Shown here in pieces: positions 1 to 8,391 of a DNA stretch of 64,000 bases (position 1 is the stretch's first letter; each line of letters opens with the position of its first letter). A program made the position numbers and the translations under genes. The stretch comes from Neorhizobium sp. UBA3556 (lineage in GTDB: Bacteria; Pseudomonadota; Alphaproteobacteria; Rhizobiales; Rhizobiaceae), in assembly GCA_002376235.1 (NCBI GenBank), contig DFNX01000006.1, forward strand, positions 248,001 to 312,000, given 5' to 3'. The notes beneath the pieces were generated by a model. The model worked only from the letters and a program-made list of their open reading frames with translations, had not been told where the DNA came from and searched no databases.

Positions 1-151
1 GGGGTATGTTTTTTTCGAACACCTCGTCAGGCGTAGCGCGCGGATCAGGCCGTGGCAGCATGGCTCCGCGCCCGGCGCGGCTGCTGCATTCCCGGCAGCA
101 TCGTGACCTGTTTGCTCTCTTCCTGGATTGAAGCATCCCCATAGGTCCTGT

Positions 152-178
152 ATCGAATTCTTTCACTGGGAATTTGAT
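152..178. promoter_or_regulatory. Inverted repeat upstream of the Rrf2 gene, candidate operator
   Basis: The arms ATCGAATTC and GAATTTGAT are separated by 9 bases and match with one mismatch. The site lies 33-59 bases before the Rrf2 start codon. Rrf2 regulators commonly autoregulate through A/T-rich dyads of this size, so an autoregulatory operator is inferred. The rest of bases 1-210 shows no supported gene; the left flank may be the 5' region of a gene outside the window. Confidence 0.4.
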
Positions 179-210
179 CGCGGTCTATTTCTGGCCGATC
201 TGGACATCCG

Positions 211-657
211 ATGCTGACCAAAAAGGGAAAATACGGTTTGAAGGCGCTGGTGCATCTGGCGCAGCTCGAACCGGGCAAGACCGCTTTCGTGAGCGAGATT
301 GCCGAGAAAAACAACATTTCCAAGAAATTCCTCGATGCGATCCTGCTAGAGCTGCGCAAGGGCGGCATTCTGCGATCCAAGAAGGGCCCTGGCGGCGGTT
401 ATGCCCTTTCCAAGCCGGCAGCGGAGATATCGATCGGTCAGGCCGTGCGTATCCTCGACGGGCCGCTGGCGCCAATCCGCTGTGCCAGCAAGACGGCCTT
501 CGAAGCCTGTGACGATTGCGACGATCCGGATGACTGTCAGGTCAGGCATTCGATGACTGAGGTCAGAGAGGCCATTTCCACCGTGCTCGACACGATGACG
601 CTCGAACAGATGGTCGCCAAGCGTGGTGCGCCGGCGATCGAGAAACTGGTCCAGTAA
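211..657 (+). CDS. Rrf2 family transcriptional regulator with Cys cluster
   Basis: A cytoplasmic DNA-binding regulator of 148 residues, the usual Rrf2/IscR length. The N-terminal winged helix (about residues 1-80) includes the KKFLDAILLELRKGGILRSKKG recognition region followed by the GGGYALSKPA wing. After the dimerisation helix come four cysteines within about 24 residues (IRC, EAC, DDC, DDC), as in Rrf2 members that bind an Fe-S cluster or sense sulfur metabolites. The start is the first ATG that gives the conserved MLTKKGKYGLKAL opening; no strong Shine-Dalgarno precedes it. A dyad at 152-178 may be its own operator. No target gene can be assigned because its left neighbour is outside the window. 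Family certain, effector unknown. Confidence 0.9.
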   Translation: MLTKKGKYGLKALVHLAQLEPGKTAFVSEIAEKNNISKKFLDAILLELRKGGILRSKKGPGGGYALSKPAAEISIGQAVRILDGPLAPIRCASKTAFEACDDCDDPDDCQVRHSMTEVREAISTVLDTMTLEQMVAKRGAPAIEKLVQ

Positions 658-833
658 TTCAAAACTGGCCGTTTGGCTTCGGCAGCCTGCCATTCAGGTG
701 AAAATCGCCGATTGCATGGTGCTTCCAGCGCACCGGATCGTGAATCGTATGTGTGCGGGCGTCGCGCCAGCGGCGGTCGAGGTTCAGGCTTTCGTCGGTG
801 GCCGCTGTGCCGACCGATCCTGAAGCACAGCGC

Positions 834-1433
834 TCAGTCCGGTGCGTTGATTTCCGGTGCAAATCTCGTTGCGTTGAACACTTCCAGCCGTGGTTCGTCC
901 TTCGGGAAAGCAAGGATCGTCAGGCTTGCCGGTCCGACCGGAATGATGCGCGCCGGTGCCAGTCCCAACACGCTGTCGAGCGCTGCGCGGATGACGCCGC
1001 CATGGCAGACCAACAGCACCGTTTCCGCGTCTGCGGTGATTGCCCTGTCGAGCGCCTTGCCGACACGGATGCGAAAATCAGCCCAGATCTCGCCATTCTC
1101 CGGTGCAAATGTGCCGGCCCGCCAGCCGCCATAAGCACCCGGTGCATCGGCCATCAGCTGAGCGATTTCCATGCCCGTCCATGCCCCGACATTCTGTTCG
1201 CGCAATAGCGGTTCATGCACCGCATCTTCATGGCCAAGAAGAGCTGCGGTGTTTGCCGCGCGCTTGAGGTCTGAAGTCATTACCAGCCCGGGATTGAAAC
1301 TTGCCACCATCGGCGCCAGTGCGCTCGCCTGTTCTCTGCCACGCGCTGAAAGTTCGATATCGGCCTGTCCCTGTAGGCGGCGGACGGCGTTCCATTCGCT
1401 TTCGCCGTGGCGGACCAGAAGGATGCGTTTCAT
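834..1433 (-). CDS. Histidine phosphatase family protein
   Basis: A 199-residue member of the phosphoglycerate mutase-like superfamily (branch 1). The catalytic RHG motif is in LLVRHGESEWN at residues 6-16, and the second His is in LLVCHGGVIRAAL near residue 142. Such enzymes remove phosphate through a phospho-histidine intermediate; substrates include sugar phosphates, phosphoglycerate and cobalamin precursors. The ATG overlaps the stop of the ABC ATPase gene by 4 bases, so it is the last gene of the RpiR/ABC operon. A phosphatase co-translated with an importer suggests it dephosphorylates the imported compound; this is inference. Not obviously CobC, since no cobalamin genes are near. Confidence 0.88.
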   Translation of the reverse strand: MKRILLVRHGESEWNAVRRLQGQADIELSARGREQASALAPMVASFNPGLVMTSDLKRAANTAALLGHEDAVHEPLLREQNVGAWTGMEIAQLMADAPGAYGGWRAGTFAPENGEIWADFRIRVGKALDRAITADAETVLLVCHGGVIRAALDSVLGLAPARIIPVGPASLTILAFPKDEPRLEVFNATRFAPEINAPD

Positions 1434-2470
1434 GAGATGCGTGTTCCCTGTTTATCAAAAATTGCCGCCGGGGCAGATGGAAGGCGGAAGCGCAGTTTTC
1501 CAGAGGGGCGGGCTACGTGATCGGAGACTGCGGTGATGCGAATGCCGTTGATGATGCCGGTCACCAGAAAGCGGCCGGCCATCGGCACAACCTCGACCAG
1601 GATCGCCTCGAACGTGCGCGGCCCTTCCTCATCGGCAAGCGTGATCTGTTCGGCGCGAACCATGGCGTGGCCGGAGTAATCCCGCAGCAGCGGGTCGGGC
1701 ATGGTGCCGAACCAGTTGCCGTTTTCGATCGGGATCAGGTTGGCCGCCGGCGTGCCGACGAAGCCGGCAACAAAGGCCGAAGCCGGTTCGGCCAGCAGTC
1801 TGTCAGGCGCATCGAACTGTTCGATACGGCCATTGTTCATCACCGCCACATGGGTCGCCATGGTCATCGCCTCCACCTGATCGTGTGTTACGTAGACGGC
1901 GGTCGCGCCCGTCGCGGCGTGAACTTTCAAAAGTTCGAAGCGCATTTCCACACGCAGCGTCGCGTCCAGATTGGAAAGCGGCTCGTCGAACAGCATCACC
2001 TTCGGGCGTGGTGCTATCATGCGGGCAAGCGCCACGCGCTGCTGCTGACCACCTGAAATTTCGCCGGGATAGCGATTAGCAAGCTTTTCGATGCCGAGCA
2101 TCTGCATGGCGTCGAGCACGCGGGCGCGGCGTTCCTCTGTCGGCAGCTTGGCCACCTTCAGCGGCCATTCGCTATTGCCGGCCACCGTCATGTGCGGCCA
2201 CAGCGCATAGGACTGGAATACCAGGCCGGCATTGCGGTCGGCAGGCGGCAACGAAAGGCCTGCCTCGCCATCGGCGACGAGCGTTTGGCCGAACTGCATC
2301 TTGCCCGATGTCGGCTGGTCGAGCCCGGCCAGCATGCGCAGCATCGTGCTCTTGCCGCAGCCGGACGGGCCGAGCAGGACCAGAAACGAACCTTCCGGCA
2401 CGGAAAAGCTGACATCGGAAACGGCCGTGGATGTGCCGAAGGATTTTGTGATCTTGTCGAGGGAAATCAC
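1430..2470 (-). CDS. ABC transporter ATP-binding protein, Fbp/Pot type
   Basis: A 346-residue importer ATPase that energises the adjacent double permease. Walker A GPSGCGKST is near residues 35-43, the Q-loop is QSYALWPH, the signature is ISGGQQQRVALARM and Walker B is VMLFDEPLSNLD; a C-terminal TOBE-like regulatory region fills the last ~110 residues. It starts with GTG, preceded by a GAGG Shine-Dalgarno, 9 bases after the permease stop. The family serves ferric iron, polyamines, 2-aminoethylphosphonate and hexose phosphates. The RpiR regulator and phosphatase in the operon favour a phosphorylated organic substrate, but sequence alone does not settle it. Confidence 0.9.
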   Translation of the reverse strand: MISLDKITKSFGTSTAVSDVSFSVPEGSFLVLLGPSGCGKSTMLRMLAGLDQPTSGKMQFGQTLVADGEAGLSLPPADRNAGLVFQSYALWPHMTVAGNSEWPLKVAKLPTEERRARVLDAMQMLGIEKLANRYPGEISGGQQQRVALARMIAPRPKVMLFDEPLSNLDATLRVEMRFELLKVHAATGATAVYVTHDQVEAMTMATHVAVMNNGRIEQFDAPDRLLAEPASAFVAGFVGTPAANLIPIENGNWFGTMPDPLLRDYSGHAMVRAEQITLADEEGPRTFEAILVEVVPMAGRFLVTGIINGIRITAVSDHVARPSGKLRFRLPSAPAAIFDKQGTRIS

Positions 2471-2479
2471 GGTGTGACC

Positions 2480-4207
2480 TCAGTTAAAGGACTGGCGACG
2501 ACGGCCGCGCAGAAGTGTGGCGGCACCGGTGGCCAGCATGGAAATGATCAGGATGACCAGCGTCACCGCATTGGCGAACTGGTGGAACCCGTCGGATGCA
2601 TAGGAATAGGACAAAACGGCCAGAAGCGGTGAAGTCGGCGTGTAGAGAAGAATGGTTATTGCCAGATCGCCGATGACGTTGACGAAGATGATCAGCAATC
2701 CGGCCGCAAGACCACGCGCGGCAAGCGGCAGGGTGATGGCACCGAGCCTGCGAAAGAAACCGGCGCCGGTCATGCGTGCCGCTTCGTCGATATCGCCCGA
2801 TATCTGTGAGACCGTCGCCCGTCCGGTTTGTACCGCGAACGGCAGCATGGCGGCGGTGAGTGCGAGGCCGAGCAGCAGTTTGGTGCCGTAGAGTGCAGGT
2901 AGTGGTCCGATCGGCGCGCCGTAAAGGGCGATATAGGCGGCGGCAAAGGCGATGCCGGGCAAAAGCATGGGCAGAAAGCTGAGCTGCGAAACGAGGTTGC
3001 TCAGCACAGGCAGCTTCTGGCGTGTGAGGGCAACGGCGATCAGGACGCCGACGATATTGGCGGCAAGCGCTACCGAAGCGCCTAGGATCAGCGTTGTCGT
3101 CAGCGCCGAGAGAAGTTGCGGATTGTGAAAGATGCCGGGCTGGCCACGCGCAAAGGCCGGGTTGGCGTCGCCGATCCAGTAATGCAACGTCCAGTCGGAA
3201 AAGAGCGCGAGCGAGGAGGGGGCGAGACTTGCGGCGACGAGCAGCAGGATCGGCAGGATGGTGGTGAGGATGCAGATCGCCCATGCGGCCAGCGCCAGCG
3301 GCAGGCGTGCGCTACCGAGTGCGAAGCGGCGCGGCTTTGCTCCCTTGCCGCCGATCGTCGCAAAGCTGCGGCGGCCGGAAAGCATGCGGTTGCCGAGGCC
3401 AAGGAAAACCGCCGAAATTCCGATCAGCAGGATCGCGAGCACATAACCACGTTCCGTCTGGCCGATCTCGATCATGCCGAACAGGCGGGTGGACAGCGTC
3501 TGCATCCTCACCGGCAGGCCGAGAAGCGCAGGGGCAGCAAAGTTGGAAACGGCGCCAGCAAAGGCAAGCGAACCACCGGCGATGATGGCAGGGGTGACGA
3601 CCGGTAGCACAATGCCGAACAGGATGCGTTTGCGCGAGGCACCGGTCATCTGCGCGGCTTCCACAAGGTCGCCGTTGACGGTGGCAAGTGCCGCGGCGAT
3701 CACGGTGAAGGCCAGTGCATAATAATGGGCGATCAGCACGATGATGGTCGGCGTCATGCCCCAGGACAGCCAGTCCGGCACGGAAAAGCCCAACCCTTCC
3801 AGGAGGCCGCCGCCACCACCGACGCGGCCGTTGCGAAACACCGTGCCCCATGCAAGCGCTGTGGCAAAGCTCGGGATCATGAAGGGCAGTGTCGCCATGA
3901 AAGCGATGGCGGGACGACCCGGCACATCGGTCATGACAACCAGCCATGCGAGAAAACCGCCGAGCAAAACGCAGCCGCCAGCCACGCCAAGGCCGATGAT
4001 CATGGTATTGATCGTCGGGCGCCAGAATAGGTTCTGCGACAGGCGGCTTGCCAGCACATCGCCCCAGGCGGCAGACGATGGATAGAGCGTCTGGACAAGG
4101 ATCGTCGCAAGCGGTGCCGCCACCAACACGACGAGCACCAGTGCCATGGCGAGCGTCAGGCCGCGTTTGTTGAGTGCTGAACCGATCGGCCCGAGCGGGG
4201 TGGTCAT
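2480..4207 (-). CDS. Fused double ABC permease, FbpB/AfuB type
   Basis: A 575-residue inner-membrane protein with two homologous permease modules of about six membrane helices each. The EAA-type loops are EAAQMTGASRKRILFGIVLP (first half) and DEAARMTGAGFFRRLGAITLP (second half); these contact the ATPase. Fusion of both permeases is usual in the Fbp/Afu importer family. The ATG at 4207 is chosen because a GGAG Shine-Dalgarno sits 7 bases before it; an in-frame TTG at 4219 overlaps that Shine-Dalgarno and is unlikely. It lies between the binding-protein gene and the ATPase gene, after a 240-base gap holding a rhizobial repeat. Confidence 0.9.
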   Translation of the reverse strand: MTTPLGPIGSALNKRGLTLAMALVLVVLVAAPLATILVQTLYPSSAAWGDVLASRLSQNLFWRPTINTMIIGLGVAGGCVLLGGFLAWLVVMTDVPGRPAIAFMATLPFMIPSFATALAWGTVFRNGRVGGGGGLLEGLGFSVPDWLSWGMTPTIIVLIAHYYALAFTVIAAALATVNGDLVEAAQMTGASRKRILFGIVLPVVTPAIIAGGSLAFAGAVSNFAAPALLGLPVRMQTLSTRLFGMIEIGQTERGYVLAILLIGISAVFLGLGNRMLSGRRSFATIGGKGAKPRRFALGSARLPLALAAWAICILTTILPILLLVAASLAPSSLALFSDWTLHYWIGDANPAFARGQPGIFHNPQLLSALTTTLILGASVALAANIVGVLIAVALTRQKLPVLSNLVSQLSFLPMLLPGIAFAAAYIALYGAPIGPLPALYGTKLLLGLALTAAMLPFAVQTGRATVSQISGDIDEAARMTGAGFFRRLGAITLPLAARGLAAGLLIIFVNVIGDLAITILLYTPTSPLLAVLSYSYASDGFHQFANAVTLVILIISMLATGAATLLRGRRRQSFN

Positions 4208-4296
4208 GTCATACTCCAAAGTAAATGCCGTCGGCGCAAGAGATTGCCCTCAACAACAAGATCTACGACTTAGCTGAAGCTAAGTTCGTGATTTTG

Positions 4297-4420
4297 TATC
4301 CTCTCCCGCAAAGGGAGAGGTAGAGTTGCCGAGATCGCCGCGCGTTACCTCTCCCCTTGCGGGAGAGGAAGCAATTTCAACTCTTAGCGTAGCTAAGTGT
4401 TAGAAATTGCAGGTGAGGGG
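4297..4420. repeat. Rhizobial intergenic palindromic element, copy 1
   Basis: Two back-to-back hairpins built on CCTCTCCC...GGGAGAGG are followed by a long imperfect palindrome with arms CAATTTC...CTTAGC and GCTAAG...GAAATTG, ending in GGTGAGGGG. A related copy with the same CCTCTCCCCTTGCGGGAGAGG head and GGTGAGGGG tail lies at 26660-26736. A small palindrome (CTTAGCT-GA-AGCTAAG) precedes it near 4269. It sits between the binding-protein and permease genes of one operon, where such hairpins can stabilise the upstream message or attenuate downstream expression. Confidence 0.75.
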
Positions 4421-4451
4421 CTAACTCTTCCGCCAGCCCCACCCCAAAAGC

Positions 4452-5564
4452 TCACTGCAGCGCCAGAATGAAATCCGCCACTTCGGCGCGGATTTTTGCA
4501 GTCTCTTCCGGTGCCATCTGCCAGCCCTTAAAGTCGGCAAGCGGAATGGCATCCTTGTGCGGCTTGATGTCGGCGCGGGTCGCCCAGTCGCCGGCCACGT
4601 AGAAGGGCTTGAAGCCGTCACCGCCGGTTTCGCTCTCGTCACCCATCATGAAATCGACGGCGAGGCGGGCAGCGGCCGGGTTCGCCGGCTTCGGGTTCAG
4701 CGCCAGCAGGGCAGGGAAAACGATGCCGTTGGATGGCGCCACGTCGTTTGCCACCTGCAGCGCCCAGCCTTCATCCTCGTTGTCGCGACGGTCGGAATAG
4801 CTGGTGAAGCCGATCGGCGGCTTTGCCTGTCCCTTGGCGCCAATCGCCTTGTTCACGTCATCGGTCGAGCCCACCAGAACGAGGTCGTTGCCGAAAAGCT
4901 CGGTGATGAACTGCTGGCCGGCGTTCTGGTTGCCGTCGGTCAATTCGATCTTCTTGCCGAAGGTGGCTTCGTAAGCCGTGGCCATCTCGTCGGATTTCAG
5001 CACGATTTCCGTCATCAGGTCGAGATAATCGCCGCGCTGCAGCGGATCGACCATGATCACGCGGCCCTTCCATTCCGGCTTGGTCAGGTCCCAGAGGTTC
5101 TTGACCGGCGAGCCGTCTGGATGGGCTTCCTCGTTGTACATCAGTACCTTGGTGGAAAGTCGCTGGGCCAGAAGCGGCGATTTGAACTGGTCTTCAAGAT
5201 CACCTGCAACGCGCGGCGGCACGTAAGGCGCGACCAGCTTGTTGGCGAAGAGCTCGGTCAAAACGACTGGCGCATCGGAAATGTAGATCACGTCGGCACC
5301 CGCAAGGCCCGCTTGCGCCTCGCTCTTGATGCGGGCGATCTGTTCGGTCGACGACATGTCGAAGGTCACCATGTCGATGCCCGGATATGCGGCTTCGAAT
5401 GCCTTCTCGACACGGCCGATACGGCTGGTGAACGCGTAAACCGTTACCTTTCCTTCTTGGCGTGCCTGCGGCAGCAGGTCGGCGGCGGACTTGGTGTCTA
5501 GGTCTTGCGAAAAGGCGGCAGTGGTCATCAGAAATGCAGCGGTTGCGGTCAGGATGCGGCGCAT
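4452..5564 (-). CDS. ABC transporter periplasmic substrate-binding protein, Fbp/Afu type
   Basis: A 370-residue secreted binding protein. An N-terminal signal peptide (MRRILTATAAFLMTTAAFS) is followed by a bacterial extracellular solute-binding fold opening with GKVTVYAFTSRIGRVEKAFE, typical of the FbpA/AfuA/phosphonate-binding group. It delivers ligand to the double permease encoded downstream. AfuA-type relatives bind sugar phosphates rather than iron; the RpiR (SIS-domain) regulator immediately upstream and the terminal phosphatase fit that option. I did not find the paired tyrosines of classical ferric-binding proteins in an obvious place, but could not align it. Ligand remains open. Confidence 0.88.
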   Translation of the reverse strand: MRRILTATAAFLMTTAAFSQDLDTKSAADLLPQARQEGKVTVYAFTSRIGRVEKAFEAAYPGIDMVTFDMSSTEQIARIKSEAQAGLAGADVIYISDAPVVLTELFANKLVAPYVPPRVAGDLEDQFKSPLLAQRLSTKVLMYNEEAHPDGSPVKNLWDLTKPEWKGRVIMVDPLQRGDYLDLMTEIVLKSDEMATAYEATFGKKIELTDGNQNAGQQFITELFGNDLVLVGSTDDVNKAIGAKGQAKPPIGFTSYSDRRDNEDEGWALQVANDVAPSNGIVFPALLALNPKPANPAAARLAVDFMMGDESETGGDGFKPFYVAGDWATRADIKPHKDAIPLADFKGWQMAPEETAKIRAEVADFILALQ

Positions 5565-5646
5565 GGACGTGGCTCCGTTGTTGGGTTCGGAGTGTCATGT
5601 AAGGTGTTCTTGCTACAGTTTTGTGACGTGCAAGTTTTCTTGCAAT

Positions 5647-6504
5647 TCAGCTTTCGAATTTTGCAATCAGGTCGCCCAGACGGTCGAGCGTGGTGAGCGC
5701 ATCCGGGCCTCTGCGTTCCGCCAGCGCCAGAATGACGGCATTGCAGATCGCCATGGGCACGGTGAGGGTCTGAAAACTGTCCGGCATGCCGGCACGGGGG
5801 GCGGAAAGAAGGACGTCAGGGCTTGGGCTGAGCGATGGGCCGATCGTGCCGGATACCACGATCGTGCGCGCTTTCGTTTCAGCCGCCACCTGCATCAGCC
5901 TCTGATAATCCGGTGGCTGGCGGCGAAATGCAAAGAGGAGGAGGGCGTCGTCGGCCGAGAGCGTCAACATCTGTTCGGCGAGATCGCGCGGACTGCCGGA
6001 AAGTGGATGGCTATCTATGCCAAGGCGCCGCAATCGTCGCTCCATCAGAACGGACAAAACCTCGGCGTTACCGTGGCCGTAGATGAATACGCGCCGGCAA
6101 TCGAGCTTTTCTGCCGCTTCGAGAATGCGTGCATCGGAAATATGGTCGGTCATCGCCGTCAGCGCAGAAAGCTCGCTTGCTACCAGCAGCGGCAGAAAGC
6201 CTTTGGCACGGGCATCGTTCAGCGTTGCGGAAATACGCTCGGCGGGGTCTGCAACTTTCAGGAACTCGTGGCGCAGTCCATCGCGAAATTCGGCATAGGA
6301 AGCGAAACCCAGCTTGCGTGCGAGACGCGAAGTTGTTGCTTCGTGCACACCGATCCGGGCTGCGAACTCGCTGGATGTACCGATCGCCACATCACGCGGC
6401 GCTCGCATAAGTTCGGAAATCAGCTTCTGCTCGGTCAGGGTCAGGCTGCCCGCTATCGCTTGCACGCGTTCCACTATTGTTTTTCGAGAGTCAATTTTCG
6501 ACAT
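5647..6504 (-). CDS. MurR/RpiR family transcriptional regulator
   Basis: A 285-residue regulator. The N-terminal HTH_6 domain (about residues 5-80; SELMRAPRDVAIGTSSEFAARIGVHEATTSRLARKLGF) is followed by a SIS sugar-isomerase-like domain (about 125-255) that in this family binds phosphosugars or related anions. It is the first gene of the minus-strand group RpiR, binding protein, double permease, ATPase, phosphatase, only 82 bases before the binding protein, so it likely controls that importer. An SIS effector domain together with a phosphatase is the main argument for a phosphorylated substrate. The exact ligand is not deducible. Confidence 0.9.
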   Translation of the reverse strand: MSKIDSRKTIVERVQAIAGSLTLTEQKLISELMRAPRDVAIGTSSEFAARIGVHEATTSRLARKLGFASYAEFRDGLRHEFLKVADPAERISATLNDARAKGFLPLLVASELSALTAMTDHISDARILEAAEKLDCRRVFIYGHGNAEVLSVLMERRLRRLGIDSHPLSGSPRDLAEQMLTLSADDALLLFAFRRQPPDYQRLMQVAAETKARTIVVSGTIGPSLSPSPDVLLSAPRAGMPDSFQTLTVPMAICNAVILALAERRGPDALTTLDRLGDLIAKFES

Positions 6505-6740
6505 GGTGGCTCCGCACGCTTTGGCTCCACCTTTCGGCTATCGCGGCACGGCAGCAAAATCAACACGGGTGGCGGGAGCGGTTGAAGTCACCGATCCTAG
6601 AATTCGGATTTGGCTGCGTTTTCATGCGCGTCCGAAGCCGAACTTGAACAAATTCTCCAAAAGCTTCACGGCCTCCGCCGCGAAAGCCAGGCAGCGCGAG
6701 ACCTACATGCGGCAATCGACAGCATGATCGTCGGTGTTTT

Positions 6741-6764
6741 CATTATATCTGGCAAAATATAACG
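6741..6764 (+). promoter_or_regulatory. Mo-box, ModE-type operator of modABC
   Basis: The dyad CATTATAT-N8-ATATAACG closely resembles the ModE operator of Escherichia coli modA (CGTTATAT...ACATAACG) and rhizobial/Rhodobacter Mo-boxes. It lies 65 bases upstream of modA, the expected place for repression by molybdate-loaded ModE. No modE gene is in the window, so the regulator would act from elsewhere. The remainder of the 324-base gap between the divergent RpiR and modA genes (6505-6828) shows no gene. Confidence 0.8.
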
Positions 6765-6828
6765 CTGGCCAAAAAGATCACTATCAATATATTTCGCTCA
6801 ATATTTCGCATATCGAGGGAGTCTCACA

Positions 6829-7623
6829 ATGAAATTTGTCGATCGTCGCTGGATCAATAAGGCGGTGACAGCGGCCGCATTTGCCTTTGTCGTAGTCGGA
6901 TCGGCCGTAGCGCCGGCCGCCGCACAGGAAAAAGTGACAGTTTTCGCTGCCGCCAGCATGAAGAACGCGCTCGATGCGGCCAATAAGGCTTGGAGCGCTG
7001 AAGCGGGCAAGGAAGTGACCGCTTCCTACGCGGCAAGCTCGGCGCTTGCCAAGCAGATCGAGGCCGGCGCACCGGCGGACATCTTCATCTCGGCTGATCT
7101 CGACTGGATGAAATACGTCTCCGACAAGAAGCTGGTGAAGGAAGACACCAAGTCCAACTGGCTTGGCAACCGCATCGTGCTGGTCGCACCGAAGGAAAAT
7201 GCCAAGCCAGTCGATATCAAGCAGGGCTTTGATCTCGCTGGTCTTCTCGCTGGGGGCAAGCTTGCCATGGGCGCACCGGACAGTGTTCCGGCCGGCAAAT
7301 ACGGCAAGGCTGCACTCGAAAAGCTCGACACCTGGGCGTCGGTCGAAAAGAGCGTTGCGGGTGCTGAAAGTGTGCGTGCCGCGCTTGCACTCGTCTCTCG
7401 CGGTGAAGCGCCTTACGGCATCGTCTATGCGACCGATGCAGCTGCCGATCCGGGCGTTGCCGTCGTCGGCACCTTCCCGGAAGAAAGCCATGCGCCGATC
7501 ATCTACCCGATCGCCATCCTGTCGGAATCCAAGGCTCCTGATGCGAGCGCCTATCTCGAATATCTGAAGTCCGCCAAGGCCGCACCCTTCTTCGAGAAGG
7601 AAGGTTTTACGGTTCTGAAGTAA
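6829..7623 (+). CDS. modA: Molybdate ABC transporter substrate-binding protein ModA
   Basis: A 264-residue periplasmic protein that binds molybdate or tungstate. A signal peptide ends near AVAPAAAQ (residues 26-33); the mature protein opens VTVFAAASMKNALDAANKAW, the oxyanion-binding loop of the ModA family, and carries the conserved SSALAKQIEAGAPADIFISAD segment. It is the first gene of modABC, 65 bases after a Mo-box. A strong hairpin separates it from modB, compatible with higher expression of the binding protein than of the membrane parts. ATG chosen because it gives an intact signal peptide after GAGGGAG. Confidence 0.96.
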   Translation: MKFVDRRWINKAVTAAAFAFVVVGSAVAPAAAQEKVTVFAAASMKNALDAANKAWSAEAGKEVTASYAASSALAKQIEAGAPADIFISADLDWMKYVSDKKLVKEDTKSNWLGNRIVLVAPKENAKPVDIKQGFDLAGLLAGGKLAMGAPDSVPAGKYGKAALEKLDTWASVEKSVAGAESVRAALALVSRGEAPYGIVYATDAAADPGVAVVGTFPEESHAPIIYPIAILSESKAPDASAYLEYLKSAKAAPFFEKEGFTVLK

Positions 7624-7644
7624 CCTTTCGGGCAATACGGATAG

Positions 7645-7670
7645 ACGGCCCCCGCTTAAGCGGAGGCCGT
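7645..7670 (+). promoter_or_regulatory. modA-modB intercistronic hairpin overlapping the modB ribosome-binding site
   Basis: A 13+13 base inverted repeat (ACGGCC..CCGCTT / AAGCGG..GGCCGT, one mismatch, no loop spacer) is followed by TTTTC. Its 3' arm contains GGAGG at 7662-7666, the only Shine-Dalgarno for the modB ATG at 7675. The hairpin could act both as a partial terminator and as a block on modB initiation. Seen directly; regulatory effect inferred. Confidence 0.7.
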
Positions 7671-7674
7671 TTTC

Positions 7675-8391
7675 ATGCGGAGTGAATCGTTGGATTGGCT
7701 GATATTGAGCGATGAGGAATGGGTGGCGATCAGGCTCAGTCTCTGGGTTTCCGGCATTGCCATGATCGTCAGCCTGCCTTTCGGCATCGTCACCGCTTAC
7801 CTGCTGGCGAGAGGAAAATTCTGGGGCAAATCGATCCTCAACGGCATCGTCCACCTGCCGTTGATCCTGCCGCCGGTCGTCACCGGTTTCATTCTGCTCG
7901 TGCTTTTAGGTCGCCGCGGCGTCATCGGCTCCTTTCTCAACGAATATCTCGGCATCGTCTTGTCCTTCCGCTGGACCGGGGCTGCACTCGCCTGCGGCGT
8001 GATGGGCTTTCCGTTGATGGTGCGCTCAATCCGCCTGTCGATCGAATCCGTTGATCGCAAGCTGGAGGAGGCCGCCGGCACGCTCGGGGCGAGCCCGGCC
8101 TGGGTCTTTCTCACCGTTACCCTGCCGCTGATCCTGCCCGGTATTATCGCAGGCATGATCCTCGCCTTTGCCAAGGCGATGGGCGAGTTCGGAGCAACGA
8201 TCACCTTCGTCTCCAACATTCCGGGTGAGACGCAGACACTATCGGCCGCCATCTACACCTTCACCCAGGTGCCCGGCGGCGATCTCGGAGCGATGCGCCT
8301 CACCATTGTCGCGATCGCCATTTCCTTTGCCGCATTGCTCGCCTCGGAACTGCTGGCCCATGTCGTCGGAAAAAGGGTGAGCCCGCAATGA
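7675..8391 (+). CDS. modB: Molybdate ABC transporter permease ModB
   Basis: A 238-residue inner-membrane permease, the usual ModB length, with about five hydrophobic helices. The EAA loop is EEAAGTLGASPAWVFLTVTLPLI around residues 127-150, and GEFGATITFVSNIPGETQTL is the family signature following it. It pairs as a homodimer with ModC and receives molybdate from ModA. The ATG at 7675 is preceded by GGAGG with 8-base spacing, but that Shine-Dalgarno lies inside a hairpin. The stop overlaps the modC start by 4 bases (ATGA), indicating translational coupling. Confidence 0.96.
   Translation: MRSESLDWLILSDEEWVAIRLSLWVSGIAMIVSLPFGIVTAYLLARGKFWGKSILNGIVHLPLILPPVVTGFILLVLLGRRGVIGSFLNEYLGIVLSFRWTGAALACGVMGFPLMVRSIRLSIESVDRKLEEAAGTLGASPAWVFLTVTLPLILPGIIAGMILAFAKAMGEFGATITFVSNIPGETQTLSAAIYTFTQVPGGDLGAMRLTIVAIAISFAALLASELLAHVVGKRVSPQ

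Noticed and set aside
803..832. Hairpin CGCTGTGC...GCACAGCG as a terminator
   Set aside because: Short 8-bp stem with a 14-base loop and no T tract on either strand; it overlaps the very end region of the phosphatase gene's downstream flank without clear function.
1430..5564. Ferric iron transporter label (fbpABC)
   Set aside because: Family match is real, but RpiR regulation and the co-translated phosphatase argue for another substrate, so no fbp symbols were used.
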